From Allomuricauda sp. (GTDB lineage Bacteria; Bacteroidota; Bacteroidia; Flavobacteriales; Flavobacteriaceae), in contig JASBTQ010000039.1 in assembly GCA_030148335.1 (NCBI GenBank), forward strand, positions 58,493 to 122,492: a stretch of DNA of 64,000 nucleotides, written 5' to 3'. Below, in pieces: positions 1 to 8,896 of this stretch. Numbering within the stretch: the first letter of the stretch is position 1; each line of letters starts with the position of its first letter. The position numbers and the translations under genes were made by a program. The notes under the pieces were generated by a model. It ran no database searches. It worked only from the letters and a program-made list of their open reading frames with translations, and was not told the DNA's origin.

Positions 1-144
1 CAGGGTGCCCGTGACAAAAACGTTGAGCCTGCTCAGCTTGAACGAAATCTTTTCCTCAAAGGTGCTCTCGTTGAGGATCACCAAGCGGTACTTGTGCAGC
101 AGCTTGCGCTTTATTTCCTTTCTTTTCTTTTTGTCCTTTGCCAT
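1..144 (-). CDS. M23 family metallopeptidase, N-terminal fragment
   Basis: Partial gene running off the left edge; 48 codons are visible, starting at an ATG whose first base is 144. The peptide starts MAKDKKKRKEIKRKLLHKYR and continues with a stretch containing STFEEKISFKLSRLNVFVTG. This very basic cytoplasmic start followed by the beginning of a membrane anchor matches the N-terminus of the flavobacterial membrane-bound M23 (LytM-type) murein endopeptidase. The family cleaves peptidoglycan cross-bridges from the periplasmic side of the inner membrane. The catalytic domain lies outside the window, so identity rests on recognition of the N-terminus only. It is divergent from tatA, with about 160 bp between the two starts. 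Confidence 0.7.
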   Translation of the reverse strand, partial: MAKDKKKRKEIKRKLLHKYRLVILNESTFEEKISFKLSRLNVFVTGTL

Positions 145-304
145 AAGAACAAAGATAATCTTAGATTTTAATATTGGTGTTAAGCTTTTTAAAAAGCCTT
201 GTATCAAATTCCTACGGGTGTTCCGAATTACTAATTTTCGTTAATCCGGTGCGCTCTTCCAGTTCTTTTTAGTAATTTTACCTTTCATTTAAAGGTTTTG
301 CATT

Positions 305-502
305 ATGATTGCTCAAACTATGTTTTTAGGTATGCTCGGCCCATGGCAGATCGTACTCATTGTCGTTGTGGTTCTTTTGCTCTTCGGGGGCAAAAAGATT
401 CCTGAACTGATGAGAGGTCTTGGAAGTGGCATAAAGGAATTCAAGGATGCTTCCAAGGAAGAGGAAAAATTGGAGGGCGGAAGCAAAGAATCAAAGTCCT
501 AA
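305..502 (+). CDS. tatA: Sec-independent translocase subunit TatA/TatE
   Basis: A 65-residue protein with the TatA plan: a short N-terminus, one transmembrane helix (about residues 12-27, [18 protein letters not shown]), the FGGKKIPEL hinge, then an amphipathic helix with [10 protein letters not shown] and an acidic/lysine-rich tail. TatA forms the pore that moves folded twin-arginine substrates across the inner membrane together with TatC. No tatC is seen in this window. The first ATG (305) is used; an ATG at codon 6 is also possible. It reads away from the M23 gene and towards the OmpA-family gene. Confidence 0.95.
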   Translation: MIAQTMFLGMLGPWQIVLIVVVVLLLFGGKKIPELMRGLGSGIKEFKDASKEEEKLEGGSKESKS

Positions 503-669
503 TTCAATTCTTGACTTATCGGGTTTTACATCAATAAAGCCCTCATTATTTGGGGGCTTGTCGATGAAGAACCACATTATATTGGATTACACGCCAAAAA
601 TCCATCCGTTCACAACAAAAAGTTACTCTCCCCCACTTCTTGCTCTACTTTAGTGGTCTGAAACAAACG

Positions 670-713
670 TTAAGCCCACTTGCTTAACCTCCAAACGGCA
701 CCAACGCCGTTTG
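670..713 (+). promoter_or_regulatory. Two tandem perfect hairpins in the leader of the OmpA-family gene
   Basis: Two back-to-back inverted repeats sit just before the ATG at 730. The first (670-689) pairs GTTAAGC with GCTTAAC around the six-base loop CCACTT. The second (694-713) pairs AAACGGC with GCCGTTT around the six-base loop ACCAAC. Both have 7-bp stems and 6-nt loops, and neither is followed by a T-run, so they do not look like ordinary terminators. They may be a leader structure, a protein-binding site or mRNA-stabilising hairpins. I see no gene in the rest of the 503-729 gap. Confidence 0.5.
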
Positions 714-729
714 TGCAGCTGGAGCGGTA

Positions 730-2718
730 ATGAAAAGACATATCTTGCTTTCTCTCTTGTTGATTTCCCTTGGGGCCATGTCCCAGGAAAACTCTCTCAT
801 GGATGGTGCCAACGAGAACCTATCCACAGTGGCCAATTCCCAATACTACTATAAGAACAGTGTTCTCCCTTCGGAAAGTAAGACCAGTAACGATGCAGTT
901 CCCAATCCCATCGAAAAAGGGATTACGGAAAAGTTGATAGCCCAGGGCAATGACTACTATTCAAAAATGTGGTATGCAGAAGCGGCCAGAATATTTGACC
1001 TAGTCCTAGAGCAGCACAATGTGGAACACAGCATGGAACTGCTTTCCAAAGCCGGGGATTCCCATTACTACAGTGGGAATTTGGAGAAATCTTATAAATG
1101 GTACCATGAACTGTACAGCCGGTATGCCGAAAAGGTGCCTGAAGACGTTCGGTCCCGATATAACGAAACCATAAAAGGGACTGGAAGACCTCAGAGCAAT
1201 AAACCTACAACGTGGAAAGGTGCCTCTTTGACCAAGATCAAAAACCTGTCCATAAATTCCCCTTATTCCGATTTTTCCCCCATGTTCCATAAAAACTCCG
1301 AGCTCGTTTTTGCCTCGGCAAGGGACACTTCTTTTCTGACCACCCGAAGGTATCGTTGGACCAACCAACCATTCCTGGACCTTTATGTGGCCCAAAAGAA
1401 AAATGGGGAAGGGGAGCTATATGGCACCAAAAAGTTTTCGCGAAAGATAAATACCAAATACCACGAAGCTTCAGTGGCCTTCGCTCCGGACCAAAAAACC
1501 ATTTATTTCACCCGAAACAATTATGGTAAAAAACTGAAACGCGGAAAAGAAGGAGTGAACCACCTCAAGATCTATCGGTCAAAATGGGTCGATGGTGAAT
1601 GGACAGAGGCAGAGGAACTTCCGCTAAATAGTGAAAATTATTCCACCGGCCACCCGGCCATCAGCCCAGATGGCAAAATAATGTATTTCGTTTCCGATAG
1701 ACCGGGCGGTTTTGGAGAAACGGACATCTATGTGGTGGACATCCTCGAAAATGGTGGCTTTTCCGAACCAAAAAACTTGGGGCGGACCGTCAACACCGAC
1801 GCCAAGGAAATGTTTCCCTACGTTACGGAAGGGGGGCTTTATTTTTCATCGAACAGACCTATGGGGCTTGGCGGACTGGATGTGTATCGCTCCGATGTTT
1901 CCAATGGGATTTTTGGCGTGGCCGTCAACTTGGGGGAACCCGTCAACAGTATTCGGGACGATTTTTCCTATATCATCGATGCTTCGGGCCAACAGGGGTA
2001 TTTTGCTTCCAACCGAAAAGGCGGTAAGGGGGACGATGACATCTATTCCTTTGTGCAAACAGAGAACCTCAACGCCATTTCCGGAGAAGTGAAAGATCTG
2101 CAGACCGGGGAACTTCTTGAAGATGCGACCGTGCAGTTATTGGACAGCGAAGGGAAATTGCTGGCAGAATATAGCAGCAGTGCCAATGGAGGCTATATCT
2201 TCCCGAATCTGTCCCCAAACACCAAATACACTCTCAAAACGTCTAAGCGGGACTATTTTGACGATAGCAGGACCGTCAGCACGAAAGCCAACGAGAGAAT
2301 CGTGGTCAATCCCACGCTTAAAGTGGTGAACGAAATCATTGATACAGAAAAAAATATCGTGTCCTTGGACCCCGAAGCCATTCATTTTGATTTTGACAGC
2401 TTCAAGGTCAAGCAAAGGGCCGCACAGGAACTGGACAAATTGGTGGCCGTATTGAAGGAGCACAAAAATCTGGTAATCAAAATTGAGGCCCATACCGATG
2501 CCATAGGCGATGCGGCCTATAATAAATACCTTTCGGAGAAACGGGCCAATTCCACAAAGGATTACCTCATCTCGCAGGGAGTAGATTCTTCCCAGATCGA
2601 AAGTGCCATGGGTTATGGGGAAGAGCGTTTGCTGAACAACTGTTCGGATGGCAAACGATGTGCCCCTGAAAAACACAGCCTCAACCGCCGATCCGAGTTC
2701 ATCATCGTGTCCCAATAA
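730..2718 (+). CDS. OmpA family protein with PorE-like architecture (TPR, PD40 propeller, CRD, OmpA)
   Basis: A 662-residue exported protein with a signal peptide ending near residue 18. Order of parts: a TPR-like helical segment (about 65-150), a WD40/PD40-type beta-propeller (about 175-440, with repeats such as HPAISPDGKIMYF, DRPGGFGETDIYVV and SNRPMGLGGLDVY), a carboxypeptidase-regulatory-like domain (about 447-530, ISGEVKDLQTGELLEDATV), and an OmpA C-terminal peptidoglycan-binding domain (about 550-662, HFDFDSFKVK, EAHTDAIGDAAYN, LSEKRANS). This order matches PorE of the type IX secretion system, which links the outer-membrane complex to peptidoglycan. Flavobacteria carry many paralogues of this shape, so a direct T9SS role is an inference. 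Two hairpins precede the start. Confidence 0.9.
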   Translation: MKRHILLSLLLISLGAMSQENSLMDGANENLSTVANSQYYYKNSVLPSESKTSNDAVPNPIEKGITEKLIAQGNDYYSKMWYAEAARIFDLVLEQHNVEHSMELLSKAGDSHYYSGNLEKSYKWYHELYSRYAEKVPEDVRSRYNETIKGTGRPQSNKPTTWKGASLTKIKNLSINSPYSDFSPMFHKNSELVFASARDTSFLTTRRYRWTNQPFLDLYVAQKKNGEGELYGTKKFSRKINTKYHEASVAFAPDQKTIYFTRNNYGKKLKRGKEGVNHLKIYRSKWVDGEWTEAEELPLNSENYSTGHPAISPDGKIMYFVSDRPGGFGETDIYVVDILENGGFSEPKNLGRTVNTDAKEMFPYVTEGGLYFSSNRPMGLGGLDVYRSDVSNGIFGVAVNLGEPVNSIRDDFSYIIDASGQQGYFASNRKGGKGDDDIYSFVQTENLNAISGEVKDLQTGELLEDATVQLLDSEGKLLAEYSSSANGGYIFPNLSPNTKYTLKTSKRDYFDDSRTVSTKANERIVVNPTLKVVNEIIDTEKNIVSLDPEAIHFDFDSFKVKQRAAQELDKLVAVLKEHKNLVIKIEAHTDAIGDAAYNKYLSEKRANSTKDYLISQGVDSSQIESAMGYGEERLLNNCSDGKRCAPEKHSLNRRSEFIIVSQ

Positions 2719-2944
2719 AGGCCATTTACCTTCATATTCTCTCTGTTGTACCTTACAACGGATATTTTCCTCGTTGAACAGCACGCCCCTCTTTTGCAGT
2801 TCATCGATCATTTTTTTTGCTTTATGGGATTCCCGGCCCGCCCTTTCACTTTTGTCTTTCTTTTTTGGTATTTCATCCTTTAGTTTTTCATCCAAGTCGT
2901 TGAATTTGAAACTTTGCCTTGTCTTTAAATCTTAAAACTGACTT

Positions 2945-3115
2945 ATGAAAAAACTATTACTCGTTAAAGAAATTTATTTGGAAGGCTTCCGCAACTTGGG
3001 GCACATCATCATAGAAAAATACTTTAAGGTATTTGCCTGGTTCAGCTTTGTCATGTTTTTCATCGTGCTTTATGCCTTTGTTTACAGGATGGCTACTGGC
3101 TTTGCCTTTGATTGA
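2945..3115 (+). CDS. DUF6747 family small membrane protein
   Basis: A 56-residue open frame starting with ATG at 2945 and ending with TGA at 3113-3115. It begins MKKLLLVKEIYLEGFRNLGH, has a hydrophobic segment WFSFVMFFIVLYAFVYR (about residues 32-48) and ends TGFAFD. I recognise this as the small flavobacterial family labelled DUF6747, one predicted transmembrane helix, function unknown. A strong intrinsic terminator follows within about 25 bp, which supports a real short transcription unit. The preceding stretch 2719-2944 holds no gene I can support. Confidence 0.8.
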   Translation: MKKLLLVKEIYLEGFRNLGHIIIEKYFKVFAWFSFVMFFIVLYAFVYRMATGFAFD

Positions 3116-3138
3116 CCAACCTTAAGCATTTAAAGAAC

Positions 3139-3171
3139 AAAAAAGCCCGACGCTAAGCGTCGGGCTTTTTT
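3139..3171. terminator. Bidirectional intrinsic terminator
   Basis: A ten-base perfect stem (AGCCCGACGC at 3144-3153 pairing with GCGTCGGGCT at 3157-3166) around a TAA loop, flanked by an A-run on the left and a T-run on the right. It lies between the convergent DUF6747 (+) and DUF4837 (-) genes and can serve both. Confidence 0.93.
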
Positions 3172-3194
3172 GCTTTTATATCTTGATTGTTATC

Positions 3195-4193
3195 TTACTT
3201 GGAAACGGGTTTGGGGTCAAAATCCACCGTCCTCAAAATGGCCTCCAGTTCAAACATATAGTCCCTCTTCTCGGTGGACGGGGCGAAAGTGAACCCTTCC
3301 AGCACCATTTTCCGTTGGTTTTCCTCGTCATTGATGATGTAGGTCAGGAAAGGACCCGCCATCGGGTACCCGTGTATCTCCCACATTCCCTTGACCTCAA
3401 CGGCTTTCTTTCCGCCTATTTCCGCAGGGAAAACGTAGGGGGCAAAAGCTTTCTCCGTAATCATATAGGTGTCTTCGTAGGGGCCTGGAATGTACTTCTG
3501 GCCAATGGAATCCCGCATCCGGACAATGTCTTCCACAAATGTGGAATCGTTCCTGAAACTGTCCCACGGCATTTCATAGGCAATGATGTTCATGGTTCCC
3601 TTTGGGATCTGGATGTCCATCCACACGAAATTCTTTTCCCGCTTACCCACTTTGTACAGTGAAGGGACCTTCAAGCGGACACCGAACTCCTCTTCCAAGG
3701 CCATGTCCTTGCTCAGGGAACGTCCAAAACGCCTTTGTGCCTCCGCGATTTCCACCTGCTTGAATGCCTGTATGGCCTTTGGTGCCAAGGAATCCAAGTT
3801 CTGGATCATTGTTTCTTCCGTTGGGCCAGTGACCACGGCCACTTTTTGGGGCTTTGCATAGGCATCATCCTTGATATGTGCCAAGGAAGTGGAATCCTGT
3901 TCCACATAAAGCACCGATCGGGAATAGGTAGTGGTTCCTTTAAAGACTTGTGGAGGTACTTGGGTTATGGTGAATATGGGTTCTCTTTGTGGAAGTCCCA
4001 ATACTTGGGCTGCAAATTCGTCCCGGATCTTGTCGCCTACCGGCCCTTTCCAAAGCTCGGTGTCCATGACCACCATCAAGCTGTTTACCCCTCCGGTGGA
4101 TGGTGGAAGAAATCTTTCCTTGGGGCCTGAATCCTTACAGGCTCCCAACGCCAATAGAGCCATGGCGAGGCATAGTGTCCCTAATTTTTTCAT
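3195..4193 (-). CDS. DUF4837 family lipoprotein
   Basis: A 332-residue lipoprotein: a signal peptide with lipobox LALGAC (Cys at about residue 19) is followed by KDSGPKERFLPPSTGG. The body has the typical DUF4837 features as I recall them: an early VVMDTELWKGPVG segment, a central LKVPSLYKVGKREKNFVWM strand region and a C-terminal MAGPFLTYIINDEENQ segment. Function is unknown; the family is common in Bacteroidota. It starts 12 bp after the stop of the upstream lytic transglycosylase gene, so the two are probably one operon, which suggests an envelope role. It ends at a shared terminator. Confidence 0.88.
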   Translation of the reverse strand: MKKLGTLCLAMALLALGACKDSGPKERFLPPSTGGVNSLMVVMDTELWKGPVGDKIRDEFAAQVLGLPQREPIFTITQVPPQVFKGTTTYSRSVLYVEQDSTSLAHIKDDAYAKPQKVAVVTGPTEETMIQNLDSLAPKAIQAFKQVEIAEAQRRFGRSLSKDMALEEEFGVRLKVPSLYKVGKREKNFVWMDIQIPKGTMNIIAYEMPWDSFRNDSTFVEDIVRMRDSIGQKYIPGPYEDTYMITEKAFAPYVFPAEIGGKKAVEVKGMWEIHGYPMAGPFLTYIINDEENQRKMVLEGFTFAPSTEKRDYMFELEAILRTVDFDPKPVSK

Positions 4194-4205
4194 CTTGTGT
4201 TAAAT

Positions 4206-5798
4206 TTACGAAGAACAATTGCACAATTTAAGTTTTGTGCCTGGTTTTAGGTTATTGCCACTAATACCGTTCCATTCTCGTAAATTTTCCACAGAAACCC
4301 CAGGATATTTTTTGGATATGGTCCAAAGGGAGTCTCCAGATTGGACTGTATGCACTTTTGATCCACTTGCAACACTTGCAGAAGAAGGTTTTGAACTGCT
4401 ATTGCTGGCCACATAAGGTTTTCTTGGGAAGATGGTCAAGCGTTGGCCCACTCTGAGATTGTTACTGCGAAGTCCGTTCCAGCTTTTGATCTGGCTGACC
4501 CCAACACCGTAGCGTTCGGCAATTTTGCCCAAATAATCCCCACTCTTCACTTTATAACGGATCTGGTCCTGTGCAGTGACCATCTCGGGCATGGTTTCCT
4601 TTTGGGATTCCAGTTCTTTCTTCACAAAGGCATAGATCTGTTCCTCATTGCTCACAAACTTGCCTATCTTGGAAGTTGGCAACCGCAATGCATAATTTTT
4701 GCCTTCTACCTTTGGGATGACATTGAGCTTATAGGCTGGGTTCAGCATTTCGAGTTCCTCGGTGCTGATGTCCACCAATTTGGAAATCTGGTCGAAGGTG
4801 ATCATGCTCTTGACATGGACCGTGTCCGTTTCGAAATAAGGTCTATCGGCTTTTTTGTATTGTAGCCCATGGTCTTCGGCATATTCAAAAATGTACATGG
4901 TGGCCAAGAACGCCGGAAGGTAGCCCGCCGTTTCACGTGGAAGGAATGGCCGAATGTTCCAATAGTTCTCATACCCGCCAGATCTTCGAATGGCCTTGTT
5001 CACATTGCCGGGTCCAGAATTGTAGGCCGCCAGTGCCAGGTCCCAATCATTGAAAATATCATACAATTTGGAAAGATACTTGCTGGCCGCTTTGGTCGCC
5101 ATAATAGGATCGTGGCGTTCATCCACATAGCTGCTCACATCCAACCCGTACATTTTTCCAGTGGCGTACATAAATTGCCAAAGCCCCTTCGCCCCAACAC
5201 GCGAGCGTGCCCTGGGATTTAGGGCAGATTCTATGATGGCGAGGTATTTGATCTCCAAAGGAATGTCTTGGTTGTCCAGTTCCTGCTCAAACAACGGAAA
5301 GTAGAATTGACTTGCCGTCATCATGCGCTGCATAAGGTCTCTTTTTCGGGTCAAAAAGGATTTGATGACACTCTCCAAGGAAGGGTTGTAGGCTATATTG
5401 AACGGGGTCTTCTCGTTCATGCGTGCCAAACGGGCTTTTAGGGTGTCCGTTGGGAGGTCCACCACAAAAATGGAATCCTGTCCGGGGCCATTCTGTATCT
5501 CCAACAGCATATCGCTGAACAGGTCCGCACTGCTGTGTAGTTCTTTCAGCCAAAGGCTGTCATATTTACGGGCCTCTTCGAGATCCTGCAATTGGAACTT
5601 TCCGTTTTCCTCTTTTTCCAAGGCCACGAATTCCCCATCGATCTTTTTGAGATCGGTCATTTTCACAGCGGGAACTTCCTCATCTTGAAGCAATGTATCT
5701 ATCAATGCAGCTGGAATGGAATCCACCTCTTGGGCAAACAGATATGGGGTCGCGGAAAGCAACACTGCGCATACAGCAATTTTCAATTTTTGGCTCAT
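4206..5798 (-). CDS. LysM-containing lytic transglycosylase (MltD-like)
   Basis: A 530-residue exported murein hydrolase. After a signal peptide (residues 1-22) and an acidic linker comes an SLT/lysozyme-like domain (about 150-330). Its catalytic glutamate lies in YLAIIESALNPRARSRVGA, followed by GLWQFMYATGKMYGLDV, DERHDPIMAT and ALAAYNSGPGNVNKAI, all hallmark motifs of MltD-type transglycosylases. Two LysM domains follow near the C-terminus (YKVKSGDYLGKIAERYGV and HTVQSGDSLWTISKKYPGV). The enzyme cleaves glycan strands to 1,6-anhydromuropeptides in the periplasm. It heads an apparent operon with the DUF4837 lipoprotein, 12 bp downstream. Confidence 0.95.
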   Translation of the reverse strand: MSQKLKIAVCAVLLSATPYLFAQEVDSIPAALIDTLLQDEEVPAVKMTDLKKIDGEFVALEKEENGKFQLQDLEEARKYDSLWLKELHSSADLFSDMLLEIQNGPGQDSIFVVDLPTDTLKARLARMNEKTPFNIAYNPSLESVIKSFLTRKRDLMQRMMTASQFYFPLFEQELDNQDIPLEIKYLAIIESALNPRARSRVGAKGLWQFMYATGKMYGLDVSSYVDERHDPIMATKAASKYLSKLYDIFNDWDLALAAYNSGPGNVNKAIRRSGGYENYWNIRPFLPRETAGYLPAFLATMYIFEYAEDHGLQYKKADRPYFETDTVHVKSMITFDQISKLVDISTEELEMLNPAYKLNVIPKVEGKNYALRLPTSKIGKFVSNEEQIYAFVKKELESQKETMPEMVTAQDQIRYKVKSGDYLGKIAERYGVGVSQIKSWNGLRSNNLRVGQRLTIFPRKPYVASNSSSKPSSASVASGSKVHTVQSGDSLWTISKKYPGVSVENLREWNGISGNNLKPGTKLKLCNCSS

Positions 5799-5917
5799 TT
5801 GGACAGGGTTTGATTTTCTTGGGACAAACGAAAATGGGCTTTTTTTCCGAAAAAATAAAATTCCGAACCAAAAAACCTGTTTTCCTTGGTCTGTCCCAAT
5901 AAACCCTAACGAAAAAT

Positions 5918-7108
5918 TTAGTCCAATATTGCAGCGATTCCTGGCAATGTTCTGCCCTCAAGGCTTTCCAACATCGCACCGCCCCCTGTTGACACATAGC
6001 TTACCTTGTCCTCAAAGCCGAATTGCTTCACGGCTGCAACGGAGTCACCACCGCCGACCAATGAGAATGCCCCATTTTTGGTGGCCTCGTCTATGAAATT
6101 TCCAATGGCGATGGTTCCTTTGGCAAAGCTTTCCATTTCAAAAACGCCTACGGGGCCGTTCCACAGAATGGTCTTGGAATTCAGGATCACCTGTTTGAAA
6201 ATTTCGAGGGTCCTTGGTCCTGCATCCAGTCCTTGCCATCCGTCAGGTATTTTGTCCACATCCACAAACTGGGTTTTGGCATTGTTGTCAAAGGCATCTG
6301 CGGCCAAAACATCAACGGGCAGATAGACTTTTACATTTTTGGCCTCGGCCTTTTTCAAGATGTCGAGGGCCAAATCCATTTTGTCGTCCTCACAGATGGA
6401 ATCACCCACTTTTCCGCCTTTTGCCTTTACGAAGGTATAGGTCATCCCCCCACCAATGATGAGGTTGTCCACCTTGTCCAGAATATTTTCGATGATGGTG
6501 ATCTTGGAAGAGACCTTGGATCCGCCCAAAATGGCGGTCACTGGTTTTTCCCCGGTCTCCATTACCTTGTCGATTGCCTTTATCTCTTTGGCCAACAGGT
6601 ATCCGAAGCATTTATGGTCCGGGAAAAACTGGGCCACGATGGTTGTGGAGGCATGGGCGCGGTGAGCGGTTCCAAAAGCATCGTTCACATAGATGTCCCC
6701 CAATTGGGACAGCGCTTTGGAAAAAGCCTCGTCGCCGGCTTCTTCCTCATCGTGGAAACGAAGGTTTTCCAACAGAAGTACCTCCCCATCTTGAAGGTTT
6801 GCGACAGCTTCCTCGGCCACTTTGCCCACACAGTCCTTCGCGAACTTCACTTGGACACCGATGATTTCGGAAACCGTATCAGCAATGTGGGAAAGGGACA
6901 TGTCCGGGTTCACCTTGCCATTGGGTCGCCCCAAGTGGCTCATGAGCACTGCGGAACCTCCATCTTCCAATATCTTGACGATGGTTGGCTTTGCGGCCTC
7001 TATCCTACTGGTATCCGTGACATTGAAACTGCCGTCCAGCGGCACGTTGAAATCAACGCGGATCAATGCTTTTTTTCCTTCAAAATTAAAATCATCAATA
7101 GTCTTCAT
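5918..7108 (-). CDS. pgk: Phosphoglycerate kinase
   Basis: A 396-residue protein of normal length for the family. It begins with the substrate-binding [10 protein letters not shown] motif (residues 17-26) and contains [52 protein letters not shown] and the nucleotide-binding [11 protein letters not shown] and [13 protein letters not shown] motifs. It transfers phosphate between 1,3-bisphosphoglycerate and ADP in glycolysis and runs in reverse in gluconeogenesis. A TActTTTG promoter box lies 24 bp upstream of the ATG, so it is probably expressed on its own. Confidence 0.98.
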   Translation of the reverse strand: MKTIDDFNFEGKKALIRVDFNVPLDGSFNVTDTSRIEAAKPTIVKILEDGGSAVLMSHLGRPNGKVNPDMSLSHIADTVSEIIGVQVKFAKDCVGKVAEEAVANLQDGEVLLLENLRFHDEEEAGDEAFSKALSQLGDIYVNDAFGTAHRAHASTTIVAQFFPDHKCFGYLLAKEIKAIDKVMETGEKPVTAILGGSKVSSKITIIENILDKVDNLIIGGGMTYTFVKAKGGKVGDSICEDDKMDLALDILKKAEAKNVKVYLPVDVLAADAFDNNAKTQFVDVDKIPDGWQGLDAGPRTLEIFKQVILNSKTILWNGPVGVFEMESFAKGTIAIGNFIDEATKNGAFSLVGGGDSVAAVKQFGFEDKVSYVSTGGGAMLESLEGRTLPGIAAILD

Positions 7109-7131
7109 GTAGTGTGTCTTTATGAGAGTCC

Positions 7132-7139
7132 CAAAAGTA
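7132..7139 (-). promoter_or_regulatory. Bacteroidota-type -7 promoter box for pgk
   Basis: TACTTTTG on the minus strand fits the Bacteroidota -7 consensus TAnnTTTG and ends 24 bp before the pgk ATG. A clear -33 TTTG element was not identified by eye. Confidence 0.55.
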
Positions 7140-7297
7140 AAGATTTCCTGCTTTTTGATCGGGAAGCTTTTGTTATATTTTCAAGGTTTGCTTTTATTAT
7201 TGGGTTAATCGATCATTGAATGGTTTAGGGTTTCAGGTTTTTTGGTTTGCAGCTTCCGACTCCTGATTTCTGACTTCTGACACCCTTCTAAAAAATG

Positions 7298-7305
7298 TAT
7301 CTTTG
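7298..7305 (+). promoter_or_regulatory. Bacteroidota-type -7 promoter box abutting holB
   Basis: TATCTTTG fits TAnnTTTG exactly and ends only 4 bp before the ATG at 7310. This spacing would put the transcription start at or almost at the start codon. It also argues against the in-frame ATG at 7295 as the start, because that codon would lie upstream of the promoter box. Confidence 0.5.
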
Positions 7306-7309
7306 GGAC

Positions 7310-8461
7310 ATGCTTTTCAAAAACGTTTTAGGGCTTGAGCATATCAAGAACCATTTGGTGACCACGGCCGAGACAGGCCGAGTGGCCCACGCCCAGCTTT
7401 TTGTGGGGTCGGAGGGTTCTGGCGTCCTGCCCATGGCCCTTGCCTATGCCCAGTACCTTCTCTGTGGCAATACTAGGGGCGAAAACGAGGGCGGGAACAT
7501 GGCCTGCAACACCAAGTGTCAGTCGCTGACTCATCCCGACCTGCATTTTGTGTTCCCCGTTTCCAATTCGGACAAGGTGAAGTCCCATGCGGTGAGCGAC
7601 CATTTTTTGGACGAATGGCGCCAGTTTGTGAAGGAACAGCCTTATGGCAACCTGTTTGATTGGTATCGATTGATCGGTATCGAAAAAAAACAGGGACAGA
7701 TTGGTGTGGACGAGGCCCAGGATGTGGTGAAAAAGCTTTCGCTGAAATCGTACGAAGGCGGTTATAAGATCCTCATCGTCTGGATGGCCGAAAAAATGAA
7801 CGTCTCCGCGGCCAACAAACTATTGAAACTTATTGAGGAACCTCCACAGAAAACGGTCCTTCTGTTGCTTGCCGAAGAAGAGGAGCAGATCATCAACACC
7901 ATCCGGTCCCGCTGCCAAATACTGCACTTCCCGCCACTGGCCGAACAGGTAATCACCGATGAGCTTATCCGGCGAGGGGTGAACCAGGCCGAGGCGTTTG
8001 CCATGGCCCAAGAGGCCAATGGCAATTTCAACAAGGCTTTGGACCTGATGAACAAGGATTCCGAAGATCTCGTCTTTGAACGATGGTTTGTTCAGTGGGT
8101 CCGTAGTGCATTCAAGGCCAAGGGCAACAAAGGTGCCATCCAGGAACTCATTTTGTGGAGCGATGAGGTGTCGAAAATGGGACGGGAGGTCCAAAAACAG
8201 TTCCTGAACTATTGCCTGAGCTTGATGCGGCAGGCACTATTGCTCAACTATGGGGCGAAGGAACTGGTGCACACCAAGATCCATGTGGAGGGCTTTGACC
8301 TGAACAAATTTGCCCCGTTTGTACACGAGAACAATATTTTGGATATTGTAAAGGAGTTGGAAACCGCCATTTTTCACGTGGAACGTAACGGAAACCCCAA
8401 ATTGATCTTTACGGACCTGTCCATAAAACTTACGCGTCTCTTGCATGCCAAGGCCGCATAA
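7310..8461 (+). CDS. holB: DNA polymerase III subunit delta' (clamp-loader)
   Basis: A 383-residue AAA+-fold protein. It starts MLFKNVLGLEHIKNHL and shows the clamp-loader features AHAQLFVGSEGSG (degenerate Walker A region), a cysteine cluster around LLCGN...ACNTKC (zinc module), the QIGVDEAQDVVKKLSL and NKLLKLIEEPPQKTVLLLL box, and the arginine-finger region NTIRSRCQILHF. Delta' is the stator of the clamp loader that opens the sliding clamp. I chose the ATG at 7310 over the ATG at 7295 because the upstream one overlaps the promoter box and adds residues not seen in the family. A small DoxX gene follows after 12 bp. Confidence 0.92.
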   Translation: MLFKNVLGLEHIKNHLVTTAETGRVAHAQLFVGSEGSGVLPMALAYAQYLLCGNTRGENEGGNMACNTKCQSLTHPDLHFVFPVSNSDKVKSHAVSDHFLDEWRQFVKEQPYGNLFDWYRLIGIEKKQGQIGVDEAQDVVKKLSLKSYEGGYKILIVWMAEKMNVSAANKLLKLIEEPPQKTVLLLLAEEEEQIINTIRSRCQILHFPPLAEQVITDELIRRGVNQAEAFAMAQEANGNFNKALDLMNKDSEDLVFERWFVQWVRSAFKAKGNKGAIQELILWSDEVSKMGREVQKQFLNYCLSLMRQALLLNYGAKELVHTKIHVEGFDLNKFAPFVHENNILDIVKELETAIFHVERNGNPKLIFTDLSIKLTRLLHAKAA

Positions 8462-8473
8462 ACATATTGACCC

Positions 8474-8869
8474 ATGGAAAATTTGATTTCAAATGCGACA
8501 GAGATCCTGTTGTTGCTTTTTTTGACCATTACTTTTTTGCAGAGCGGTATTGACAAGATGCTGGATTGGAAGGGAAACCTAGGCTGGCTCACCGGTCATT
8601 TTTCCAAATCCATTTTTAAGGGAAGTGTACCCTTGCTCTTGGGGGCTATATTGTTTTTGGAAATGCTGTGCGGTATCCTTTGCGGGGTGGGCGTCTTCCA
8701 GTTTATGATAGACGGCAACAGTTCCATAGGGTTTTTGGGTGCCGTGCTCTCTGCCATCACCCTTTTGATGTTGCTGCTGGGACAACGGGTGGCCAAGGAT
8801 TATGCCGGGGCCCAGACCATTGTGATCTATTTGATCCCTACGGTATTCTTGGTGTATTTGATGCAGTAG
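8474..8869 (+). CDS. DoxX-like membrane protein
   Basis: A 131-residue protein with about four hydrophobic helices (around residues 9-25, 48-72, 82-100, 112-130). A short early motif, LQSGIDKMLDWKGNLGWL, resembles the conserved segment that follows the first helix in the DoxX family. DoxX-type proteins are small inner-membrane proteins of mostly unknown function, some linked to redox stress. It lies 12 bp after holB and just before a Crp/Fnr-type regulator gene. Family assignment is by topology and motif; function is not known. Confidence 0.7.
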   Translation: MENLISNATEILLLLFLTITFLQSGIDKMLDWKGNLGWLTGHFSKSIFKGSVPLLLGAILFLEMLCGILCGVGVFQFMIDGNSSIGFLGAVLSAITLLMLLLGQRVAKDYAGAQTIVIYLIPTVFLVYLMQ

Positions 8870-8896
8870 TTTCAAAGATTATTTCAAGATTCTATT

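Noticed and set aside
536..560. A possible terminator after tatA (AAGCCC...GGGCTT)
   Set aside because: The stem is short with a long loop and no T-run follows.
2137..2895. A 252-codon minus-strand frame starting in the gap after the OmpA-family gene
   Set aside because: Most of it runs antisense to the conserved OmpA domain; the free part (2719-2895) is a charged peptide with no recognisable family and no stop of its own, so I do not call it.
4929..4944. Another CACGTGG-centred sequence resembling parS
   Set aside because: At least three fixed positions of the consensus are wrong and it lies inside the conserved lytic transglycosylase coding region.
5918..7219. A 328-codon plus-strand frame (6233-7219) opposite pgk
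   Set aside because: It is a shadow of the highly conserved pgk gene.
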